From CAWGMT01 sp963823675 (lineage in GTDB: Bacteria > Planctomycetota > Planctomycetia > Isosphaerales > Isosphaeraceae), in the NCBI GenBank assembly GCA_963823675.1, contig CAWGMT010000025.1:1-64000 (forward strand): a stretch of 64,000 nucleotides of DNA. Direction: 5' to 3'. This document shows positions 54,782-63,000 of the stretch, in pieces. Each line of letters starts with the position of its first letter. The stretch's first letter is position 1. The notes beneath the pieces are model-generated. The model ran no database searches. It saw only the letters and a program-made list of their open reading frames with translations, and was not told the origin of the DNA. The position numbers were made by a program, and so were the translations under genes.

Positions 54782-54986
54782 TTCGAATCTCCTGGTATGG
54801 CATGTCCGTGTCCGGTGGCCCGATCCTAACTTCCGGAGACTTGGTCAGTCAGGAGGTAATGTGTCTGGGCGATGACCGTCGTCTCCGGGATTAACTTATA
54901 CTCCGTGCTTCGTACCAGCTCCGGGGTTTCTAGCTTACTTATCACTTCCCATCTGCTTCCACCATCTGTCGAGTTCACGGCCGCCT

Positions 54987-55122
54987 CAGCGCCGAGACGC
55001 CGATCAAACGCAAAGACGAATGGCTGATCGAGAAACTGGGCGATTCACTGGAGCCGCAGCAAGTGCAGAAGCCCAACAAGACACGCAGACGGCGCAAGAT
55101 AGCAAAGACGAAATTGAATTAA
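54987..55122 (+). pseudogene. Orphan basic C-terminal fragment
   Basis: An open frame without a start reads 'ETPIKRKDEWLIEKLGDSLE', then 'QVQKPNKTRRRRKIAKTKLN' and stop: a very basic tail such as DNA-binding or transposase proteins often have. I cannot assign it. The remaining 54782-54986 shows nothing recognisable. Confidence 0.35.
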
Positions 55123-55254
55123 CCTATTAACGGTCTGGATAACGGAGAGGAGCGCGGTTACAGGACCAAGGGTAACGGTCGTTCAACAGCGGAGAAGGTT
55201 CGTCAGTGAAAGGTGATTCGACCGTCTCGGGGCTAAAGGCAACCTCGCAGCGCG

Positions 55255-55470
55255 CTTCGGTGTGATCGACCCACGCGTCTCTCGCCGGCTTCAATTCATC
55301 ATGCCGCAAGCCGAGATTTTGCTCCGTCGTCGAAACCCTCGCGTAGCCGATGGTCAACCTCCACCGGCTAGCCGCTGGAGTAAAGAAACCCGTCGGAGTG
55401 GGTTCGTTGAGATGAAGTCGTTAAGCAACCGGAGCTATTAAGATAACGCTGGTTTCCTTTACTGGCTTTG
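55255..55470. mobile_element. Serine-recombinase element, copy D, internally deleted
   Basis: Left end CTTCGGTGTGATCGACCCAC, then the minus-strand resolvase start MTIGYARVSTTEQNL (start at 55357). It shares ~34 codons with copy A ('GLRHDELKPARDAWVDHTEA' against GLRHDDVQPAFDASVDQTEA) before diverging. The leader with 'ACCCGTCGGAGTGGGTTC' and 'GTCGTTAAGCAACCGG' follows. The right end is weak ('CTGGCTTTGCCCCCGCATGG'). Confidence 0.65.
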
Positions 55471-55595
55471 CCCCCGCATGGGGTAAATCGCACGAGCACC
55501 GGCTCCCAAGTGCAGTACAGCGCCAAATAGCGATGAAGATTTGGTGCCATTTATCGATGACGATTACAAACCACAAGCGTCGCTTGCAGCGTCCT

Positions 55596-55800
55596 TCAGC
55601 CTAAGCGGAGATGCTTGAGTTTCGGCATGGGCGCGCCGGGAGCCGGTAGCCGCGTCGCTTTCGGCTCCGCTCCCCGCAAGTATTCTGCAATGTGATCTTC
55701 GCCGATCCGTATGCAACCGCGGCCAAACCCCATCCTGTAATGGCGCAGCTTCCCAGCCGCGACCAGGCTATAGACCGTCGCTTGGGGATGGAAACGAGGA
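55596..55800 (-). pseudogene. Excisionase-type helix-turn-helix fragment
   Basis: The minus-strand frame reads 'HPQATVYSLVAAGKLRHYRM', then 'GRGCIRIGEDHIAEYL' and a short tail to a stop at 55596: the MerR/excisionase-like DNA-binding domain found beside planctomycete integrases. An in-frame TAG lies just upstream and no start codon intervenes, so the beginning is lost or frameshifted. Confidence 0.55.
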
Positions 55801-55945
55801 CGCGACTAGTATCGACAAATCCGGCGGCGTGGTGGCGGACGGAGACCGCAATGTATCCAACCGCTCGGAATGGATTTGGGTCCGAGCGAGGCGTCGCTTT
55901 TGGGTCGCTCCGCGCACGGCCCGGCTTCGTTCACGTGTAAAATGC

Positions 55946-56419
55946 CTAGCGGATCTGATCCCAAGTCTGGGCGTCGATACCGGGGAAGCGGTTCAAGTGC
56001 GCCAGGTTTGTCGTAGCGATCGTGACGGTATCCCCTGGCTGGCCGGCAAGCGCCGCTTGACCGGCAAGTATGGCATCGGCATCGAGAGAGTCGGGCGACG
56101 CCGTCGGGATCCCCGACTGTCGCAGGAACCCCCAGAACTCCGCAGCCTTGATGATCGCGTCGGTGGACAAAGTCAGGTGTCGAAAACCGCTTCCGCGATT
56201 GAGTGCATACTCCAGCCTTCGCAAGCTGCCGACGGCGCGGATGCGATGCAGCTCGCGGCGCACCTCGTAGTGGGCAATCTCGGGGATGATGACGATCGCG
56301 CCACTTGCCCGGATGGTCTGCACCCACCCGAGACAACGCCCGGCTTGCGGCCTGCCTGGAGCGGGCGCACGCACGATCAAACCGAGCGGCCCGCTGTCCA
56401 GGAGGATCAACCGCGCCAT
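55946..56419 (-). CDS. PIN-domain toxin (VapC-like)
   Basis: A 157-residue PIN-like ribonuclease: the first acidic residue is in 'LILLDSGPLGLI' (D8), the second in 'IIPEIAHYEVRREL' (Glu), and a third cluster in 'DSLDADAILAGQA' (Asp/Asp); a late acid is less certain. The ATG at 56419 is two bases downstream of the partner stop, so the pair is one operon. PIN toxins cleave tRNA or rRNA until the partner binds. The partner shows no standard VapB DNA-binding fold, so the pair is atypical. Confidence 0.78.
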   Translation of the reverse strand: MARLILLDSGPLGLIVRAPAPGRPQAGRCLGWVQTIRASGAIVIIPEIAHYEVRRELHRIRAVGSLRRLEYALNRGSGFRHLTLSTDAIIKAAEFWGFLRQSGIPTASPDSLDADAILAGQAALAGQPGDTVTIATTNLAHLNRFPGIDAQTWDQIR

Positions 56420-56421
56420 GA

Positions 56422-56706
56422 CTAATAGAGGCCCTCGAAAAGCTTCCTGTGCGGTCGCTGTGCGTCAAGGTCCCGCATCGCTTCCTCCCAGGCACCCGGC
56501 GGGTCGTCGTCGGGCAGCGCAAACATCAGTTCGACGAACGCAGCGATTGCTTTGGCATCCTGGGCCTGTTCCTCCGGAGTGATCGGGAGAACGCAGCCTG
56601 TCGCGTCGTTACAGGGGACACGATGCGGAGAACACGCTCGGGCATGATCCTGCAGGGCGGCTTCCTTAACCGTGTTCACCTCAGGTCCCTCATCGAGCGT
56701 ACTCAT
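56422..56706 (-). CDS. Putative antitoxin partner of the PIN protein
   Basis: 94 residues, acidic, starting at the ATG at 56706 behind AGGGAG. The N-terminal half has 'HARACSPHRVPCNDATGCVL', a Cys/His-containing stretch; the C-terminal half 'AFVELMFALPDDDPPGAWEE', then 'MRDLDAQRPHRKLFEGLY', could wrap the PIN active site as VapB tails do. The function rests on position only. The longer frame upstream to 56979 is not protein-like. The gap 56707-57317 has no gene I can support. Confidence 0.6.
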   Translation of the reverse strand: MSTLDEGPEVNTVKEAALQDHARACSPHRVPCNDATGCVLPITPEEQAQDAKAIAAFVELMFALPDDDPPGAWEEAMRDLDAQRPHRKLFEGLY

Positions 56707-57317
56707 TGTCTGGCTCCCTTCGCTTGAGATGGCGGCGATCCACATGATTATACGGTGGCGCGCCTGGGCACGGAAGCTCGAGACAAGCGCACCCAGTCGG
56801 CTGAGCCCGCGGCCGAGGAAGCTGATCCCATCGAGATCGGCCGTGTACGAACGATGACCGAAATGACGGGGACCGATTCGATGGGTCGCATCGACGCATA
56901 AAACTCTGCCACGGCAGACAAACGGTGATAAACCCTGCGAATTCCTGCAAAACCCCGATAAATCCTGGAAAGCGCTCACAGCCGTGCAATCGCGGATAAA
57001 CTATCCGATTGCTTCAGTGAGTTGCCGCTCACGGTTGAACATACGGTTGAAGAAGCGTGGAAACGTCCGCTGATTGTGCGGGTTTTTCATGAACCCGAGC
57101 GCCTGGGTGAATACCGGGCGCTCTCCGGATCTCCAACTCGTCAGACGCCTTGCTTGTTCGTACCTCGAACGACAGCAGTTGATGGGCGAGAACGAGGCGA
57201 GTAAAGATCGCCGTCGCAGGCTGGGACACCGCACCACAATCCAGATGGAGGTGAGCTAGATCGGTAGGTCTTCCCGGAACTTTTAGGAACTTTCGTCCAC
57301 CGTCCTCAGCCTTCGTG

Positions 57318-59012
57318 CTACCAAGGCACGGGCATCCAACGAGCTTGAAGGACGGCGCGGGTTTCCTCCTCCTGCACGAAGGCGACGAGAGCGAGCCGGG
57401 CAAGCCCGGTGACGTGGTAGTTGTCGGGGTAATGGCGCTCGCTCTTCTGGCCGGACTGGGCCTCGATGGCCGCCTCAATATCCCCCACCGTCTTGGTCAG
57501 CTCGATCGTGACCGAGTGCTCGAACGTCTTGGCGTCGATCGGAACTCCTTCGAGGCCGCCGGGCATGGCCCGGACGACGTTGTGGTGGACGCGCCGACCG
57601 TTTCGTCCCGCGTAGCGGACGACCTCCTCGACGAGGGCGTAGCGCAGCCGCAGGGGGTGTTTGGCGGGCGCCTTTTGATCGACCTTCGACTGGACCTTGA
57701 GGACGTCCCCGCGCCGCTCGACCTCCAGGTCGATCGCCGCGGAGAGCTTCTCATCGAGCCCCGGTTCGACCGCCTTCCGCAAGGCGGTGTACGTTCCCTT
57801 CGCGTCGGTGATCGGCCCACCGACGTCTGGGCCGGCCTTGCCATCGACCCGGATCATGGGTACGCCGTGCAACTCGTAGAACTCGAACCGCGCGGCAGCG
57901 CTGGGATTCGTAAGCAGATCGTACCCAGGGATCGGGAGGTGATACTGGAGCGCGACGACGTCGGCCGGGCCGAATTGCGCCAGGAGTGCGTCGAACGCCA
58001 CGTCGGCGGCGACGCACGGGGGGCAACGTGCCCCCGTGAACAGTTCGACCAAGACGGTATGCCCCTTCGACTTCGGCCGCTCGCGGGTCACTTCCGGCAG
58101 GAGCGTCGAGTCCGCCGCCGCGTCGGCGCGGTCCACGCGCCCAGCGGCCTCGGCGATCCGGGCATCGAGGGCGGCGTCCGCCTTCCCACCGGACCGATGG
58201 AGGCACCAGGAGAGGGTCCGCAGGACCGCTTCAGCGACCGCCGGAGGATCTTCGGGGCGCAACAGTGCCTCCGCGCGGCGTGCATACTCGATCGCGACCC
58301 GCGCATCGACGTTCGACTCGGCGATCGCCCAAGCCGCCCAGTGGGTTGCGAACAACACCATCTCCCGGCCGTACCGCTTGGATTGGCCGATCACACGCTC
58401 GGCCACGCCCCGCAATTCCGCTTCGGGCTTTCCGCTCTGCGTCATGTAAAGGAGCTGCGCCGCCAAGGCCGTATACGCCCGGGGGTGGTCGGGGTATTTC
58501 GCGGCGAATCGTTCCAACGCCGCAATCCTCTCGTCTCCTTCGACCTTTTGCAAGTTTGGCAACCTGGGAACACGCTCCTCCGGACCGGCCTCGTTCGACC
58601 CTACACCGCGCGACTCAGGAATGAGCTCTGCCGGGAAGCGGACATCGCCGGCCGAACCGAATGAGCCCAGAAGGATACGCGGCGTCTTCGCGCCTCCGTT
58701 CTGATAAACGGCGACGGAAAAGACCCGGGATGGACCGCTTCTTGGGACCAGTTTTAAGTCGAAACGCAGAGCGTCCCCGTGAATCCGAGGCGACTGTACG
58801 GTTGATTTGCCCAGATCGCATCCGTCGGCCACGGAGGAGAGAGACACCGAGAGAGGAGACCGGTCGGCATCAACCTCGACCGAGCATACCGCGGAACCCG
58901 CAGGGTACACGAAAAGCCGCCATGTCCCAGCAAAACTCGGGCCACCGTCGGCCGCTGGCGAGACGGCCCCGCAAATCAGATGGGCGGCGAGAAGGGGAAC
59001 CAGACGCGACAT
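57318..59012 (-). CDS. Secreted thioredoxin-fold protein (Omp28-like C-terminus)
   Basis: A 564-residue exported protein (signal 'LVPLLAAHLICGAVSPAA'). The N-terminal ~130 residues form a beta domain. The middle is TPR-like ('RIAALERFAAKYPDHPRAYT'). A thioredoxin-fold domain carries the redox motif in 'LFTGARCPPCVAADVAFDAL' (CPPC, ~residues 335-350) and 'HGVPMIRVDG' for the cis-Pro loop. The C-terminal beta domain resembles Omp28-type proteins ('RLRYALVEEVVRY', 'HHNVVRAM'). Probably a periplasmic or cell-surface thiol-disulfide protein; its partner is unknown. Intact frame, divergent from the sigma gene. The 59013-59441 gap holds two copies of 'TGTCCCCGGA' and no gene. Confidence 0.82.
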   Translation of the reverse strand: MSRLVPLLAAHLICGAVSPAADGGPSFAGTWRLFVYPAGSAVCSVEVDADRSPLSVSLSSVADGCDLGKSTVQSPRIHGDALRFDLKLVPRSGPSRVFSVAVYQNGGAKTPRILLGSFGSAGDVRFPAELIPESRGVGSNEAGPEERVPRLPNLQKVEGDERIAALERFAAKYPDHPRAYTALAAQLLYMTQSGKPEAELRGVAERVIGQSKRYGREMVLFATHWAAWAIAESNVDARVAIEYARRAEALLRPEDPPAVAEAVLRTLSWCLHRSGGKADAALDARIAEAAGRVDRADAAADSTLLPEVTRERPKSKGHTVLVELFTGARCPPCVAADVAFDALLAQFGPADVVALQYHLPIPGYDLLTNPSAAARFEFYELHGVPMIRVDGKAGPDVGGPITDAKGTYTALRKAVEPGLDEKLSAAIDLEVERRGDVLKVQSKVDQKAPAKHPLRLRYALVEEVVRYAGRNGRRVHHNVVRAMPGGLEGVPIDAKTFEHSVTIELTKTVGDIEAAIEAQSGQKSERHYPDNYHVTGLARLALVAFVQEEETRAVLQARWMPVPW

Positions 59013-59441
59013 TTTGCAGCTCCCGTTTCAAAACGCGGCAGGGGTCAAATCCACTGGTTCAGTCAACTCTACGCCGCCCAGCCTCGCGCCGTGCGCTGGG
59101 GCTCTGACGACGCGAGCATGTAGAGCGTGCGGAATCGAAGCTCTAACATATAGCCGGCAAAGCCATAACCGTGCCAGTACGCAATGCACCGGGATCAGTA
59201 TCGTGTCCCCGGAACCCGGGAACAGTATGATGTCCCCGGAGCCCTGGCAAACTCTTGCCGAATGCCTGGATCGCCATGATTGCTGCAGCCCGACGCGAGG
59301 TGGTCGCATAGCCGCGAAGCTCTCTGCCCGGTTCGAAGTGCCGCGACGGAGTGCTCGACTTGATTCTGCGATCGCTTCCCACGGAACGTCCCGTTCCGTA
59401 CGTGCTGGCCGATCGTCGCCCCGGCCGGTATTCTTGACCTC

Positions 59442-60029
59442 ATGAAGAACGAGCTCACCCGCATCCTCGGCGCCATTGAAGCTGGAAACGCGCAAGCCGC
59501 CGATCGGCTATTGCCGCTGGTATACGAGGAGCTGCGCAAGCTGGCGGCCGCACACATGGCGAACGAGGCTGTTGACCATACCCTGAGCGCAACAGCCTTG
59601 GTTCACGAGGCCTATCTGCGGCTGGTGGGTGATCAGCAGTTCAACAACCGAGGTCACTTCTTCGCCGCGGCGTCTGAGGCCATGCGGCGCGTGCTGGTCG
59701 ACCATGCTCGCAACCGCAAGCGGCTTCGAAGAGGCGGTCCCTCGCGACGGCGCGAGGAGCTTGAACTCGACGCCGTGGCTCGGCTCGACGCTTCGCCGGA
59801 TGACTTGCTCGACCTTGACGCCGCACTTTCCCGGCTTGAGCGAGAAGACCCCCGCGCCGCCTCCTTGGTCAAGCTCCGTATGTTCGCCGGACTGACCCAG
59901 GACGAAGCGGCGAAGACGTTGGGGGTGGTGCGACGGACCGCCGACCGCGACTGGGCGTTCGCACGCGCCTGGCTTTTTCGGCAGCTTTCGGAAAATTCAT
60001 GTCGCACGGCGAAGGCAGACGGAGCATGA
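59442..60029 (+). CDS. ECF-type RNA polymerase sigma factor
   Basis: 195 residues, paralogue of the factor at 31062-31637. Region 2: 'AADRLLPLVYEELRKLAAAHM', 'LVHEAYLRLVGD', 'GHFFAAASEAMRRVLVDHAR'. Region 4: 'LVKLRMFAGLTQDEAAKTLG', then 'VRRTADRDWAFARAWLF'. The ATG at 59442 matches the family start. It precedes a kinase gene by 70 bp on the same strand, repeating the sigma-kinase order seen at 31 kb. No conserved leader of the 31-48 kb type is seen here. Confidence 0.9.
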   Translation: MKNELTRILGAIEAGNAQAADRLLPLVYEELRKLAAAHMANEAVDHTLSATALVHEAYLRLVGDQQFNNRGHFFAAASEAMRRVLVDHARNRKRLRRGGPSRRREELELDAVARLDASPDDLLDLDAALSRLEREDPRAASLVKLRMFAGLTQDEAAKTLGVVRRTADRDWAFARAWLFRQLSENSCRTAKADGA

Positions 60030-60098
60030 CGATGAGGAGGCCGCTTGCGGGCCCCCGATCCTCAGTCGTTCCGAGCCGATCCCGAGGAGTCGACATCC

Positions 60099-63000
60099 AT
60101 GACTTCGCCCGACCCCGACCTGAAGAGCTTATTCTGTGAAGCCCTTGAGCGGCCAGGCGGCCCCGAGCGGGACGCGTACCTCGAGGAAGCATGTCGCGGC
60201 AACCCAGCGCTCAAAGCGGGAGTCGAGGAGCTACTGGCGGCCCACGACCAGGCAGGCCGCTTCCTCGCACAAGGCCCGGAGGGACCGGTCGCTGACGGGT
60301 TAGAGGCCCTTGCCGCCACCGGCACCGATACGCCGTCAATTGCCACCAATTCAGCGGAAACGATTGCCAACGAGACACACCAATCGGCAAGAACCTCCGC
60401 CTCGGAATCGCTCGCCTTCGCGGAGAATGGGTCTGGCGCCACGAACGCCACAGCCGTCGACTCAGGGCGGAAAAACCGCCCTGGCGGGTTCGTGCCGGGT
60501 CAGGTCATTGCGTTGCGGTACACGCTGCGAAACCTGCTCGGCGAAGGGGGCCTGGGCACGGTTTATCTGGCCGAACAGTCCGAACCGGTCAAACGCCAGG
60601 TCGCACTCAAATTGATCAAGCTTGGCATGGACTCGCGCGCGGTTCTGGCCCGGTTCGACGCCGAACGCCAGGCGCTGGCCCTGATGGATCACCCCAACAT
60701 CGCCCGCGTTTACGACGGAGGCACCACCGAGACCGGCCAGCCGTTCTTTGTGATGGAACTGGTAAACGGCCTGCCGATCACGGATTACTGCGACCGCAAA
60801 CGGCTGCCGGTTCGGGCTCGGCTGGAGCTGTTCGTGGCCGTTTGCCAGGCGGTGCAGCATGCCCATCAAAAAGGAATCATCCACCGCGACCTCAAGCCTT
60901 CGAACGTGATGGTCACCGAGGTCGACGGCCGCCCCACTCCCAAGGTCATCGATTTCGGCGTGGCCAAGGCCACCGGGTTCGACCTGACCGACCAAAGCCT
61001 GGGCGATACCGGAGCGATCGTCGGCACGCCTACCTATATGTCGCCCGAGCAAGCGGACCCGTCCTCGATGGACATCGATACACGGACCGACGTCTATGCG
61101 CTGGGCGTGATCCTCTACGAGTTGCTCGCCGGCTCGCCGCCGCTGGATGCATCGCAGTTCAAGCGAGGTGCGCTGCTGGAGATGCTGCGCATGGTGCGGG
61201 AAGTTGATCCGCCCCGTCCGAGCACGAGGGTGAGCACGGCGGAAGGGCTGCCCAACATCGCGGCCGGTCGCAGCATCGATCCGGCGCAATTGAAGCGAGC
61301 ATTGACGGGTGATCTCGACTGGATCGTGATGAAGGCCCTGGAGAAAGACCGCACCCGGCGGTACGAGACAGCCAACGGCTTCGCCGCCGACATCAATCGG
61401 CACCTTTCGTCCGAGCCGGTACTGGCCGCGCCGCCGAGTCGGATCTACCGAACGAAGAAATTTGTCCGCAGGCATCGCAACGGGGTGCTCGCCGCGAGCC
61501 TGGTGCTACTGTCGCTGCTGGGCGGCCTGGCCGCGGTGGCGGCAGTGCAGACGGCGGCCAACGCCAGGCTCGCCGCCTCGCTGACGAGGGAAACCAAGGC
61601 GAACACGGCCCTGAATGAAGCCAACGGCCAGCTCACCAAATCACGTGCGGCCGTGGAGGCGCGGTACAAGCTGGCAACGGACGCGATCAAGACGTTTCAC
61701 ACCGGCGTGAGTGAGGACTTCCTGCTCAAGGAGGAGAAATTCAAGGAGCTGCGCAACCGGCTCTTGAAATCGGCCTCGGACTTCTACGGCAAGCTCGGCG
61801 CCCTGCTCGGCAAGGAGACCGACATCGCCTCGCGGCGGGCCCTGGCGCAGTCCAACTTCGAGCTGGCCGACCTGACGGGCAAGGTCGGCCGCAACGAAGA
61901 CGCCCTGGCGGCGCATCGTGCGGTGCTGGCGGTGCGCGAGGCAATGGCGGCCGAGCCGGGGGCCGGCGTCGTGGCCAAGGTCGACGTCGGCCGAAGCCTG
62001 ATCGCGGTCGCAGGTCTGCTCGAAGCGACCGGCAAGACGGACGAGGCCCTGGCGACGTACCGGCGGTCGGAGTCGCTGCTGGCGGGCGTGGCGGGTGCCG
62101 ATCCATCGGCGCGGGCGGCGCTGGCGGCCTGCCGGTCGCAAATGGGTTGGCTCCTACAGAAGACGGGCAAGACCTCCGACGCCCTGGCGGCCTTACGGCT
62201 GGCGCGGGCCGACCAGGAGGCGCTGGCCGCCGCTCCCGAAGCCTCCAACGATGCCCGCCACGACCTGGCGGAAACCATCGCTCGCATCGGCCTCCTGCTG
62301 TTCTGGACGGGCAAGACGGCGGAGGGGGAGGCCGAGTACCGCAAGGCGATGTCGCTCTACCAGAAGTTGGCCGACGACAACCCCGCCGTCACCAAATTCC
62401 GCAGCGACCTGGCCGAGAGCCACTACCACCTCGGCTGCCATTTGGACTGGGTCAAGCCCGAGGAGGCAGAGGCCGAGCATCGCCGGGCGGTGGCGCTCTC
62501 CCGGAAGCTGGTCGACGACAACCCCGCCGTCACCGAATTCCGCGGCGGCCTGGCCTTGAGCCACGACGGCCTCGGCTGGTCGCTGTGGCACACGGGCAAG
62601 CTGGCGGAGGCGGAGGCCGAGCTCCGCAAGGCGGTGGCGCTCTTCCAGAAGCTGGCCGACGACAACCCCGCCGTCACCCGCTTCCGCCTCGGCCTGCGCA
62701 AGACCACTTCACCCTCGGCCACGTGTTTTCGTCCATGGGCAAGCCAGTCGCGGCGGAGGCCGAGTACCGCAAGTCGCTGTCGATCCGGCAGAAGCTGGCC
62801 GACGACAACCCCGCCGACACCGAATTCCGCTTCCGCCTGGCGCACAGCCACTTATGGCTCGGCGGCGTGCTGTCGAGCACGGGACAGGCCGGCGGAGGCG
62901 GAGGCCGAGTACCGCAAGGCGATGACGCTCAACCAGAGGCTGGCCGACGACGAGCCCGCCGTCACCGAATTCCCCAACTGGCTGGCGTGGAATCACCGCG

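Noticed and set aside
57001..57237. Short minus-strand frame between the PIN operon and the thioredoxin-like gene
   Set aside because: No protein-like composition, no ribosome binding site, and no recognisable family.
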